Positions 26,026-34,363 of a stretch of 60,449 bases of DNA are shown here, one piece after another. Each line of letters begins with the position of its first letter. Positions within the stretch are counted from its first letter, which is position 1. A model generated the notes under the pieces. The model saw only the letters and a program-made list of their open reading frames with translations, searched no databases and was not told where the DNA came from. The position numbers and the translations under genes are program-made. The DNA comes from Caulobacterales bacterium (GTDB lineage: Bacteria > Pseudomonadota > Alphaproteobacteria > Caulobacterales > Caulobacteraceae). The stretch lies in contig CANJID010000015.1 of the NCBI GenBank assembly GCA_947474395.1, forward strand, positions 1 through 60,449, written 5' to 3'.

Positions 26026-27705
26026 TTACATATTTGGATAGTTCGGGCCGCCGCCGCCCTCGGGGGTGGTCCAGATGATGTTCTGGGACGGATCCTTGAT
26101 ATCGCAGGTCTTGCAGTGGACGCAGTTGGCCGCGTTGATCACGAAACGCGGGTCCTCGCCCTTGTCGTCATAGACCACCTCATAGACCCCGGCCGGGCAG
26201 TAGAGCCGGGCCGGCTCGCCGTAGAGCGGCAGGTTCACGGCGATGGGGACGGACGGGTCCTTCAGCTTCAGGTGGCTGGGCTGGTCCTCGTCGTGGGCGG
26301 TGTTGGAGACGAACACCGAGGAGAGCTTGTCGAAGCTCAGGACCCCGTCGGGCTTCGGATAGGCGATTCGCGGATGGTCCTTCGCCAGCCCCGTGGCCGC
26401 CGCGTCGGTCTTGCCGTGACCCATCGTGCCGAACAGCGAGAACCCGCCCAGGATGTGTGTGCTCCAGAGGTCGATCCCGGAGAGCAGGATCCCGCCCACG
26501 AGGGTGCCGAACCGCGACCAGAGCGGCTTGGCGTTGCGCACCTTGTAGAGCTCGGCGCGGATCGCCGAGGCTTGGTAAGCCTCTTCGTAAGCGGTCAGAA
26601 CGTCGCCGCTGCGGCCCTCGCGCAGGGCCGCAGCCACGGCGTCGGCGGCGAGGATGCCCGAGCGGATGGCGCTGTGGCTGCCCTTGATCCGCGGCAGGTT
26701 CACAAAGCCCGCCGAGTCCCCGATCAGGGCGCCGCCGGGGAAGGCGAGCTTGGGGACCGACTGGAAGCCGCCCTCGACGATGGCCCGCGCGCCGTAGGAG
26801 ATTCGCTTGCCGCCCTGCAGGTTCTTGGCGATGGCCGGATGGTGCTTGAAGCGCTGGAACTCGTCGAAGGGCGACAGCCACGGGTTGGCGTAGTTCAGGT
26901 GCACCACCAGGCCGATGGCCACGTAGCGGTCGCCGAAATGGTAGAGGAAGGAGCCGCCGCCGACGTCGTCGGACAGGGGCCAGCCGAAAGTGTGCTGGAC
27001 GTAGCCCGGACGGAACACCCCCTCGGGGACCTGCCAAAGCTCCTTGAGGCCGATGCCGTACTTCTGCGGCTCGGCGCCCGCGCAAAGATCCTGCTCGGCC
27101 TGGACGATCTTGGACAGCGACCCTCGCGCGCCCTCGGCCAGCAGGGTGTAGCGGCCGTGCAGCTCCATCCCCGGCTGGTAGTCGGGCTTATGCTCGCCGG
27201 TCTTGCCGACGCCGAACACCCCGGCGACGACGCCCTTGACCACCCCGTCCTCGCCCTTGACCAGGCTTGAGGCCGCCATGCCCGGATAGACCTCGACGCC
27301 GAGGGCCTCCGCCTCGCCCGCCAGCCAGCGGCACAGGTTGCCCAGGGAGGCGATGTAGTTGCCGTGGTTCTTGATCTCCGGCGGCATGGGCAGCCAGGAG
27401 ATGTCCACCGACCCCGTCTCTGTCAGATAGATGAAGGCGTCCTTGGACACTGGGGTTTCCAGAGGCGCGCCCTTGGCCTTCCAGTCAGGGATCAGTTCGG
27501 TCAGGCCCGCCGGATCGATCACGGCGCCCGAGAGGATGTGGGCGCCGACCTCGGAGCCCTTCTCCACCACAGCGACCGTGATCTCCTCGCCTGCCGCCGC
27601 GGCGGCCTGCTTCAGGCGGATGGCGGCGGCGAGGCCCGCGGGGCCCGCGCCCACGATCACCACGTCGTATTCCATCGTTTCGCGCTCGGGGGCGGCGTCG
27701 GACAT
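26026..27705 (-). CDS. Electron transfer flavoprotein-ubiquinone oxidoreductase
   Basis: This 559-residue membrane-associated enzyme passes electrons from ETF (fed by acyl-CoA and other dehydrogenases) to ubiquinone. The FAD-binding VVIVGAGPAGLAAAIRLKQ is near the N-terminus, GDSAGFVNLPRIKGSHSAI lies in the middle, and the C-terminal ferredoxin-like domain has CVHCKTCDIKDP for one 4Fe-4S cluster. Length matches the human ETFDH-type family. ATG 27705 has GGAG upstream; an in-frame extension above it is not conserved. It stands alone on the minus strand. Confidence 0.95.
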   Translation of the reverse strand: MSDAAPERETMEYDVVIVGAGPAGLAAAIRLKQAAAAAGEEITVAVVEKGSEVGAHILSGAVIDPAGLTELIPDWKAKGAPLETPVSKDAFIYLTETGSVDISWLPMPPEIKNHGNYIASLGNLCRWLAGEAEALGVEVYPGMAASSLVKGEDGVVKGVVAGVFGVGKTGEHKPDYQPGMELHGRYTLLAEGARGSLSKIVQAEQDLCAGAEPQKYGIGLKELWQVPEGVFRPGYVQHTFGWPLSDDVGGGSFLYHFGDRYVAIGLVVHLNYANPWLSPFDEFQRFKHHPAIAKNLQGGKRISYGARAIVEGGFQSVPKLAFPGGALIGDSAGFVNLPRIKGSHSAIRSGILAADAVAAALREGRSGDVLTAYEEAYQASAIRAELYKVRNAKPLWSRFGTLVGGILLSGIDLWSTHILGGFSLFGTMGHGKTDAAATGLAKDHPRIAYPKPDGVLSFDKLSSVFVSNTAHDEDQPSHLKLKDPSVPIAVNLPLYGEPARLYCPAGVYEVVYDDKGEDPRFVINAANCVHCKTCDIKDPSQNIIWTTPEGGGGPNYPNM

Positions 27706-27887
27706 GGCGGTCTCCGTTGGCGGGCCGGTCTTATTCGAGCCCAAGCGGGCCCGGTCAAGCAGCACCGCTAAGCTATTCTACTCCGGCCCAAGCGGGCGAG
27801 CCGCGGCGGTCCGTTTTCCGACCCTCTCCCTTGAACCCGGCTGGATCGGGGACGATCATAGCTCGCCTATCTTGATGAGACCCACGG

Positions 27888-28559
27888 ATGGTCACGGACG
27901 AACGGGTCGGACGACGCGACTTTCTGTCGACTGCAGCCGCGGCGATGTTTGTCGGCGGGGGCGGCGTTGCGTTGTGGACCTTGCTCAAGAGCACGAGCCC
28001 GGCGACCGACCCCGCGCCGCAGCTTGTCCAATATCCGGTGGATGAACTCCGGTTCGGGCAGATGGTCACCATCACCTGGCGCGGGTATCCCGTCTCGATC
28101 CTGCGCCGTTCCCGGGGCGATATCGCCTCGCTGGTCGGAACACCCACGCCCGAGGAGTTGGACCAGCCGCCGTACCGCCGGGGCGTGTTTCGTTCGTTGC
28201 GACAGGACCTCTTCGTTTTCCGGTCCGACTGCACCCACGAACCTTGCGTCGTCGCCCTGGATCAAAGCCTGAACGATAGGACACGGGCGCTCGCATGCCC
28301 TTGCTGCGGAACACGCTACGATCTCGCTGGGCGCGTCCAGGAGGGCCCGGCCCCGCGCTCCCTGGCGGTCCCGCCCTATCATTTTCGTGGAAACACCACC
28401 CTGGTCGTCGGCGAGGAATCGCCAGGGTTCGGAGTCGGCCGGACTCGCTCAACCCGCTCATTTTCCGCGCTCCTCCCCAAGCAGGCGGGGACCCAGGTTT
28501 TTTCTGACAGCCGCGCGCTCTACGATAAAACGCCTGGGTCCCGGCTTTCGCCGGGATGA
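27888..28559 (+). CDS. Orphan Rieske-type iron-sulfur protein with altered cluster motif
   Basis: This 223-residue protein resembles the Rieske subunit of a bc1 complex. It has a twin-arginine-like signal (VGRRDFLSTAAAAM), one membrane anchor and a Rieske domain with CTHEPC (115-120) and CPCCGTRYDLAGRVQEGPAP (137 onward). Canonical Rieske proteins read CPCH at the second box. Here the last ligand is Cys140 (TGC) instead of His, giving Cys115, His117, Cys137 and Cys140, while the disulfide pair Cys120/Cys139 remains. No cytochrome b or c1 gene is near. Residues from about 189 to the end are encoded by an inserted repeat. It may be a specialised electron carrier or a decaying copy. Confidence 0.78.
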   Translation: MVTDERVGRRDFLSTAAAAMFVGGGGVALWTLLKSTSPATDPAPQLVQYPVDELRFGQMVTITWRGYPVSILRRSRGDIASLVGTPTPEELDQPPYRRGVFRSLRQDLFVFRSDCTHEPCVVALDQSLNDRTRALACPCCGTRYDLAGRVQEGPAPRSLAVPPYHFRGNTTLVVGEESPGFGVGRTRSTRSFSALLPKQAGTQVFSDSRALYDKTPGSRLSPG

Positions 28560-28566
28560 GCGGAAA
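28456..28566 (+). repeat. Palindromic repeat, family 2, copy 1
   Basis: Two inverted modules, each with CCGCTCAT, a GC hairpin and GGGACCCAGG, flank a core containing TCTGACAGCCGCGCGCTC and TACGATAAAA. The same core and right half occur inverted at 52476-52550. The element forms the last 35 or so codons of the Rieske gene, its stop codon and the region before the uracil-DNA glycosylase start. The composition differs from both genes, so it is an insertion. Confidence 0.8.
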
Positions 28567-28570
28567 AGAG

Positions 28571-29392
28571 ATGCCCGGAACCCTCGCAGACGAAGACGCC
28601 CGCGCCCTGGCCAGCCTCATGGCGTTCTGGTCGGACGCCGGCGTGGACGCGAGCATGGCGGACGCGCCGATCGACCGGCTGGCCGAGGGCCGCAAGCGGC
28701 TGCAGGCGCCGGTGCGCCCCGCCCCACTTCCCCGCGCAGCCGCCCCTGCGCCGATCGCCATGGCTCCCGCCGGTCCCGACATCGCACAGGCGGCGGCCGA
28801 CGCTCGCCGCCTCGCCTCCGAAGCCCCCGACCTCGCCGCCCTGGAGGCGGCCATCGGCGCGTTCGAGGGCTGCGCCCTGCGCTTCGCCGGGGCGGCCAGC
28901 AAGGCCGTGTTCGCCCGTGGAAACCCGCAAGCCCCCATCATGGTCATCGGCGAAGGCCCCGGGGCGGACGAGGACGCGCAAGGCGCCCCCTTCGTCGGCC
29001 GGGCCGGCAAGCTGCTGGACAAGATGCTGGCGGCGGCGGGCCTGGAAGGGCGCGTCTTCATCACCAACACCGTCTTCTGGCGCCCGCCCGGCAACCGCAC
29101 CCCGACGGCCGAGGAACAGGCCGCGTGCCTGCCCTTCCTGGAGCGGGCGATCGAACTGGTCCACCCCAAGCTGCTGCTGCTCTCGGGCGCCGCCTCGGCC
29201 AAGTCGATGCTGAAGCGCAAAGAGGGAATCCTGGCGATACACGGCAAGTGGTTCGAGTGGACCAGCGAGGATGGCGCCCTGACCATCCCCGCCCTGCCCA
29301 CCCTGCACCCCGCCTTCCTGCTGCGGCAGCCGCAGGCCAAGAAGCGGGCGTGGGGAGACCTTTTGACGCTTGTCCACAAACTTGAGGGTTGA
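28571..29392 (+). CDS. Uracil-DNA glycosylase superfamily protein, family 4-like
   Basis: This 273-residue base-excision repair enzyme should remove uracil from DNA. The active-site motif GEGPGADEDAQGAPFVGRAG (residues 128-147) and ITNTVFWRPPGNRTPT are family 4-like, and LPTLHPAFLLRQP is the C-terminal His motif. In classical family 4 enzymes four Cys hold a 4Fe-4S cluster. Here only two are at the expected places (Cys101, Cys186), with Arg104 and Trp170 at the other two, so the cluster is probably absent. ATG 28571 is used because GGAAAAGAG precedes it. An ATG at 28556 overlaps the Rieske stop and lies in the repeat. Confidence 0.88.
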   Translation: MPGTLADEDARALASLMAFWSDAGVDASMADAPIDRLAEGRKRLQAPVRPAPLPRAAAPAPIAMAPAGPDIAQAAADARRLASEAPDLAALEAAIGAFEGCALRFAGAASKAVFARGNPQAPIMVIGEGPGADEDAQGAPFVGRAGKLLDKMLAAAGLEGRVFITNTVFWRPPGNRTPTAEEQAACLPFLERAIELVHPKLLLLSGAASAKSMLKRKEGILAIHGKWFEWTSEDGALTIPALPTLHPAFLLRQPQAKKRAWGDLLTLVHKLEG

Positions 29393-29495
29393 GGAAGGTT
29401 GGCTTAGGGATTCCGGCGCTTTATCAAGCGTATCGCGAGCCGGCCCTGCCGGATCGCTGCTCCCGGGACGCGGGGCGCAACATCGAGGGGAACGG

Positions 29496-31241
29496 ATGAA
29501 GGCAGGACGGCGTCACGCCGCGCTCGCCGCATCGATCGGAGCCCTGGTCCTGGCCGCCGGGCTGGGCGCGGCCCCGACCGCGTTCGCCGCCCCCGCTGCC
29601 GAAGCTCCTGCCCTTTCCAGCCTGAAGGTCCTGTCGGCCCGCGACCTGCGCGCCTATTCCTCCGCCTTCGACGCCACCAAGCGGGGCGACTTCGACGACG
29701 CCGACGATGCGGCCGCCCGCATCGACGACACCCTGCTGATGGGGCGCCTCGCCTACGCCAAGCTGATGCACCCGGTCTATGTCGCCAAGTTCGACGAGCT
29801 GAAGGCCTGGCTGAAGACCTATCGCGAGCAGCCGGACGCCGACCGGGTCTACACCCTGGCCAAGAAGCGCCTGCCGACCGCCCAGACTAAGACGGCCAAG
29901 CTGACCCCGACCTCGGCCCTGGACTCGTTCCGCGCGGACCTTGGCGCGGACACCACCCTGGACGCCCCGCCGGCGCCCACGGTCGATCCCACCTGGGCGC
30001 GGGTCGAGACCCAGGCCGAGCGGATCGAAGCCAAGAAGCTCGACGCCGTCGCCGCCAAGACCAAGGTCGATCCCAAGCTGCAGGCTTCCCGCGAAGCCTT
30101 CTACGCGGGCGATGTGGAGAAGGCCTACACCCTGGCCACCGCGGCGGGCGAGCAGTGGATCGCCGGCCTCGCCGCCTTCCGCAAGGAACGCTACGCCGAA
30201 GCTGTCCGCCGCTTCGACACCCTCTCCACCGACGGGTCGCAGAACGAGTGGGTGCGCTCGGCCGCCGCCTACTGGGCCGCCCGCGCCGCCACCGCCAGCG
30301 GTGAGCCGGACAAGGCGCCCGAGTTCCTCGAGCGGGCGGCCAAGACCCCCTACACCTTCTACGGCCTGATCGCCGAACGGCAGCTGGGCCTCGACGCCGC
30401 CGTCACCGCCGACGGCCTGGACCTCGGCGACGAGGATTCCGCCGCCTCACCTGCCCAGCCGCTCAAGGCCCTCTTGGTCACCGGCGAGGCGGGCGAGGCC
30501 GTCGCCAGGCTGGTCAAGAAGGACCCCCGCGCCCGCCGCGCCGCCGCCTACGCCCAGCTCGGCATGAAGACCGAAGCGGGCGCGGAGCTGCGCACCGCCC
30601 TGATGGGCGCCGCCGGTAACGAGGCCCGCAAGACCTGGGCGAACCTGGCGCTCGCCCTCAACGCCCCGATCACCTCGCCGGCGGACCTGGCCCGCTCAGG
30701 CGGCCGCAACCGCTTCGACCTCGCCCAGTATCCGATGCCGGACCTCGATCCGAACGGCGGCTTCACCCTGGACAAGGCCCTGGTCTACGCCCTGGTCCGC
30801 CAGGAAAGTAAGTTCAACGCGGCCGCCGTCTCCAGCGCCGGGGCCCACGGCCTGATGCAGCTGATGCCCGAGACCGCCGCCCGCGTGGCCGGCGATCCGA
30901 AGTCCAACTTCGACCCCGCCGCCCTGCACGATCCGGCCGTGAACCTGCGCATCGGCCAGGACTATGTGGCCAAGCTCCTGTCGGGCGCCGACGGGGACCT
31001 CTTGAAGGCCGTCGCCGCCTACAACATCGGCCCGGTCGCCATCCAGAAGCTGGTCGCGCGCATGGGCGACGCCGACAGCCTGCTCACCATCGAGAGCATG
31101 CAAGGGGCCCAGACCCGCGAGTTCGTGGAGAAGGTGGTCGCCGGCTACTGGATCTACCGCAACCTGTTCGGCCAGGCCTCCCCCAGCCTCGACGCCGCCG
31201 CCTCCGCTTCGAAGGCCGTCCGCGCGGCGGTGGACCGGTAG
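29496..31241 (+). CDS. Soluble lytic murein transglycosylase
   Basis: This 581-residue periplasmic enzyme cleaves peptidoglycan glycan strands with formation of 1,6-anhydro-muramyl ends. The signal peptide covers residues 1-31. A long alpha-helical superhelix (about 40-400, TPR-like) precedes the SLT catalytic domain with LVYALVRQESKFNAAAVSS (catalytic Glu437), GAHGLMQLMPETA and AAYNIGPVAIQKL. GAGGGGAACGG places the start at ATG 29496. Domain order matches the Slt70 family. The gene stands after the glycosylase with a 103-base gap. Confidence 0.92.
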   Translation: MKAGRRHAALAASIGALVLAAGLGAAPTAFAAPAAEAPALSSLKVLSARDLRAYSSAFDATKRGDFDDADDAAARIDDTLLMGRLAYAKLMHPVYVAKFDELKAWLKTYREQPDADRVYTLAKKRLPTAQTKTAKLTPTSALDSFRADLGADTTLDAPPAPTVDPTWARVETQAERIEAKKLDAVAAKTKVDPKLQASREAFYAGDVEKAYTLATAAGEQWIAGLAAFRKERYAEAVRRFDTLSTDGSQNEWVRSAAAYWAARAATASGEPDKAPEFLERAAKTPYTFYGLIAERQLGLDAAVTADGLDLGDEDSAASPAQPLKALLVTGEAGEAVARLVKKDPRARRAAAYAQLGMKTEAGAELRTALMGAAGNEARKTWANLALALNAPITSPADLARSGGRNRFDLAQYPMPDLDPNGGFTLDKALVYALVRQESKFNAAAVSSAGAHGLMQLMPETAARVAGDPKSNFDPAALHDPAVNLRIGQDYVAKLLSGADGDLLKAVAAYNIGPVAIQKLVARMGDADSLLTIESMQGAQTREFVEKVVAGYWIYRNLFGQASPSLDAAASASKAVRAAVDR

Positions 31242-31250
31242 GCGCAGACG

Positions 31251-31607
31251 ATGGGCTGGCTCGCCCGGTTCAGACATCGTCAAGCTGCACGAAGCTATGC
31301 TCGCCGGCTGATCCCGATCATGGTCGCTGGCTGGGGTTCTTCGAAATTCTACTCCCTGGGACAGGTGAAGGCGGCGCTGGAGAAGGCCGGGCCTCAGGGC
31401 CCCTTCGAAGCTATCGCTTACGCCGGTCTGGTTTCGGAAGCCGACTATGCGGCCCGCCAGACCGAACATCCGACGACCATAGCCTATGACGAGGCTAGGC
31501 GAATGTTCGAGCGACACTGCGCGCGCCTCCCCTCAGGCGCCTACTGGCATGATCCCATAACCAACGAGCAAGCGGCCTCTCGACACAGCCTCGGCGGGCA
31601 TTTCTAG
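31251..31607 (+). CDS. Small hypothetical protein, possibly DUF6559-like (118 aa)
   Basis: The protein starts with an Arg-rich amphipathic helix (GWLARFRHRQAARSYARRLI), followed by YSLGQVKAALEKAG and YAGLVSEADY. The pattern resembles DUF6559 proteins, but I am not certain of the family. There is no signal peptide. The gene follows the transglycosylase by nine bases and precedes a lipoprotein gene by five, so the three may be one transcript. GC is lower than in the flanking genes. Confidence 0.6.
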   Translation: MGWLARFRHRQAARSYARRLIPIMVAGWGSSKFYSLGQVKAALEKAGPQGPFEAIAYAGLVSEADYAARQTEHPTTIAYDEARRMFERHCARLPSGAYWHDPITNEQAASRHSLGGHF

Positions 31608-31612
31608 CGTCG

Positions 31613-32110
31613 ATGGCTAAGAAGGCCCGCGGATCGAACGGTCGCCTTGCCGCTACACTCGCCGCCCTGTTCCTCGGCGGTTGCGGCGTTTGCGGCAACG
31701 ACGTCGTCAAGTCCACGCCCTCTCCCGACGGCCGCTGGAGCGCCGTCCTGTTCCAGCGTGACTGCGGCGCGACCACCGGGTTCTCAACGCAGATTTCCGT
31801 GGTGCGCCGGGGCGGCGAGCCTGCGGGCGGAGGCAACATTTTCGTCGCCGATGACGACCACGGCGCCGCGCCGACGGCTGCGTGGGGTGGGCCCTGGGCG
31901 GATGTGAAATGGTCTTCACCGACCACGCTCACCGTTTTCTACGACGGACGCTCGAGGCTGTTCGCCAAGAGGGAGCGGATCGTCGACGTCCACATCAGCT
32001 ACGCGCCGTCCTCACCCTCCGGACGCGCCACGGCCATCCCCACCCCGACCCCAGTCACCGGCCGAAGCCCAACAACCTCGCGGCCAGCAGGACAAACCCC
32101 ACGACGATGA
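31613..32110 (+). CDS. Lipoprotein of a CGN-DCGATTG type (165 aa)
   Basis: A signal peptide ends in the lipobox LGGC (Cys25). The mature protein has the pattern CGNDVVKSTPSPDGRWSAVL and RDCGATTGFSTQISVV, seen in small conserved bacterial lipoproteins of unknown function. WADVKWSSPTTLTVFYDG follows. The last 30 residues are Pro/Thr/Arg-rich and overlap the end of the convergent gene at 32055, so the C-terminus may have been lengthened by loss of an earlier stop. The location is probably the periplasm or outer membrane. Confidence 0.7.
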   Translation: MAKKARGSNGRLAATLAALFLGGCGVCGNDVVKSTPSPDGRWSAVLFQRDCGATTGFSTQISVVRRGGEPAGGGNIFVADDDHGAAPTAAWGGPWADVKWSSPTTLTVFYDGRSRLFAKRERIVDVHISYAPSSPSGRATAIPTPTPVTGRSPTTSRPAGQTPRR

Positions 32111-32402
32111 TCGGCCCGAACACCTTGAAGGTGTGACGGGTCAGGCGCTCGGGCAGGAAGGTGTCGGACACCCCGCCCGCCGGCCCCGCGTACCTGGCCG
32201 CCACTGCCGTCAGCGGGCACTTCAGCCCATTGCCGAGGAAGACGACGCTCTCGATCAGCACGAGCCCTGCAGCCGTCCACAGCCATGGACCGTGCACCCC
32301 GGCGATCGCCGCGTAGAGAACGAACACGGAGGACGCGGCCATCACGACATAGATCGCGGTGTGCAGCGCCCGCACCCAGGTCAGGCGTTGGGCGTCGGTC
32401 AT
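32055..32402 (-). CDS. Small four-helix membrane protein (115 aa)
   Basis: Four membrane helices are predicted (HTAIYVVMAASSVFVLYAAI, WTAAGLVLIESVVFLGNGL, and two more at the end). NGLKCPLTAVAARYAG between helices 2 and 3 is a conserved-looking loop. ATG 32402 begins the hydrophobic protein; the upstream extension of the frame is not coding. It overlaps the lipoprotein gene tail-to-tail by 56 bases. No function is recognised. Confidence 0.7.
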   Translation of the reverse strand: MTDAQRLTWVRALHTAIYVVMAASSVFVLYAAIAGVHGPWLWTAAGLVLIESVVFLGNGLKCPLTAVAARYAGPAGGVSDTFLPERLTRHTFKVFGPIIVVGFVLLAARLLGFGR

Positions 32403-32514
32403 GCGACCACCCTGCCGCCGCCGTTGCGCCGAGGCAATGACGGCCCTCCGCGCGCCGTTGCGGCCAAGCTCGAACCGTGGCCCAATTCGCCCTGGCCGCC
32501 GGAGCACGCCGACC

Positions 32515-33354
32515 ATGGAGACGCTTGGGACCTGGCGCTGCCCCACCTGCCCGGCCGAGCATGACACCCCCTTCTGCCCGACCTGCGGCGAGGAGCGGCC
32601 GGGGCGCCTGACCCTCAAGGAGCTGGGCAAGGAAGCGGTCGAGGCGGCGCTCAGCCTCGACGGCAAGCTGATGCGCAGCCTGCACGCCCTGATCGTCCGC
32701 CCCGGAACGCTGACCGCCGCCTATGTGGCGGGCCAGCGGAGGGCCTACGTCGGCCCCCTCACCCTGTTCCTGGCGGCCAACGCCCTCTTCTTCGCCGTGC
32801 AGTCGATGTCGAGGACAAACATCTTCGCCACGTCGCTGGACGGCCACCTGCACCACCAGGACTGGAGCGCGGTCGCGAGCGCCATGACCGCCCGCCACCT
32901 CGCCGCCAAGGCGACGACCCTGGCCGCCTACGCGCCCCTGTTCGACCAGGCGGCGGTGCTGAACGCCAAGGCCCTGATCATCCTGATGCCGCTGGTGTTC
33001 TGGCCCCTGCCCGCCCTGCTGTTCGCCGGGAAGAAGCAGCCGCTGATCGTGCACGGCGTCTTCGCCCTGCACCTCTACGCCTTCCTGCTCTTGCTGTTCT
33101 GCCTGGCCCTGGCGCTCTCGACGGCCAGCGTCTTCCTCGGGGGGCCGGGGCTGGACGCGCCGCTGGTGGATGCGGTGCTGTCGGTCTTCAACCTGGTGGT
33201 CTGCGTGAGCTACCTCTACCTCGCGACGGGCGCGGTCTATGGAGCGCGAGGCTGGACGCGGGCGGTGAAAGCCGCAGCGCTTACGGCGGTCGTGTCCGTC
33301 CTTGTCCTCGGCTACCGCTTCGCCGTCTTCGCCATCACCCTGGGGACGACCTAG
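32515..33354 (+). CDS. DUF3667-type zinc-ribbon membrane protein
   Basis: This 279-residue protein has an N-terminal zinc ribbon with Cys9, Cys12, Cys21 and Cys24 (CPTC and CPTCGEE), then a short helix and about five membrane segments from residue 80 on. The order zinc ribbon, RSLHALIVRPGTLTAAYVAGQR, then membrane helices fits DUF3667/YckC-like proteins of unknown role. GGAG ten bases upstream supports ATG 32515. The end overlaps the convergent DUF805 gene by four bases. Confidence 0.8.
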   Translation: METLGTWRCPTCPAEHDTPFCPTCGEERPGRLTLKELGKEAVEAALSLDGKLMRSLHALIVRPGTLTAAYVAGQRRAYVGPLTLFLAANALFFAVQSMSRTNIFATSLDGHLHHQDWSAVASAMTARHLAAKATTLAAYAPLFDQAAVLNAKALIILMPLVFWPLPALLFAGKKQPLIVHGVFALHLYAFLLLLFCLALALSTASVFLGGPGLDAPLVDAVLSVFNLVVCVSYLYLATGAVYGARGWTRAVKAAALTAVVSVLVLGYRFAVFAITLGTT

Positions 33355-34262
33355 GGCGCAAGGCTTTGCTTGGTGCGAGACGAATCTCCGCGGCTCGCGA
33401 ACCCGTAACGGTTCGGCCCGGGGGTTCCCGGCCATAGGGCCAGGAATCCGAGAATGAACAGGTTCGGTATCCACCAGAGCCAACCGGCGACGATTGGGCC
33501 GCCAGTATCGCGAGCGATGTCGTGTATTTCGGCGCAGAAAAAGGTCCATGCGAACCACGGGACCATCCACCAGCCGCTCAGCCTCAGGTCATGCAGTCTG
33601 CGGACGATCGCAGACATGCCGAACGCGCCGCTCGCGATCAGCGTCGCCAGGAAGAGCAGCAATTTAAAGCCGATCCAGCCCATGGCGACCCACGCGCCGA
33701 CAATCCCGGCAAGCGCAATAAGAAAACCGAGGCGCGAACATCGCCCCTCCCAGAGGAGCCACTGCCACCCAAGGGCGCTCGGCTCGAGCCGCTCAATGGC
33801 GAGCGCCTCTTCAGACTTGATCAGGTCCGACAGACTCTTGGCTCCGCGCAATTGCTTCCGACGGTCGGCGCCATAGCCGTCACGGTATGCTTCGGGGTTC
33901 GCCGTCACGGCCGCGAACAGGCGGCTCTTGACCTTGTCGAAGGGCGCGGGCGGCCGTTCCGCGAACTCGAGAGCAAGTCTGTAGCGCGGATGATAGAGCC
34001 ACTTAGGCAGCGCCCGCGTCCACCAGGCGTCGGCTCTGCCCACGACACGGGAGGACACCGCCTCCCAACTGCGCCCCTCAGCATCCACGAACGTCCAGTG
34101 AAGCCGCAGGTCCGTCTCGGGAAAGTAGATCGTGGTCAGGTCCCGGAGCGTGAGAATCTCCCGGGTCCCGTCGTCGAAGGGGTCGCCCGTCGCCGGTTCC
34201 GGCGCCCATGCGATCACCGGGAACGAGAAGCTGGCCGGATCGGCGCCGTTCGTATCCGCCAT
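33351..34262 (-). CDS. DUF805-domain membrane protein with N-terminal extension
   Basis: This 303-residue protein ends in a DUF805-like domain (about 180-295): FGMSAIVRRLHDLRLSGWW is its hallmark, and PGTPGPNRYG closes it. The first 170 residues form a soluble, Trp-rich region (LHWTFVDAEGRSWEAVSSR; ALPKWLYHPRY) that I do not recognise. Three membrane helices are likely. AGGAG upstream supports ATG 34262. GC at third positions is lower than in neighbouring core genes, which suggests an accessory gene. Confidence 0.75.
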   Translation of the reverse strand: MADTNGADPASFSFPVIAWAPEPATGDPFDDGTREILTLRDLTTIYFPETDLRLHWTFVDAEGRSWEAVSSRVVGRADAWWTRALPKWLYHPRYRLALEFAERPPAPFDKVKSRLFAAVTANPEAYRDGYGADRRKQLRGAKSLSDLIKSEEALAIERLEPSALGWQWLLWEGRCSRLGFLIALAGIVGAWVAMGWIGFKLLLFLATLIASGAFGMSAIVRRLHDLRLSGWWMVPWFAWTFFCAEIHDIARDTGGPIVAGWLWWIPNLFILGFLALWPGTPGPNRYGFASRGDSSRTKQSLAP

Positions 34263-34363
34263 CCCGCGCCTCGTTCTCCTCGCGTCGGGAATATTGCATC
34301 GGAAATCGCGCCCGCGCAACACCATGTTCTTGATATGTTCCTCCTGGGGATTAGGATGCGGCC

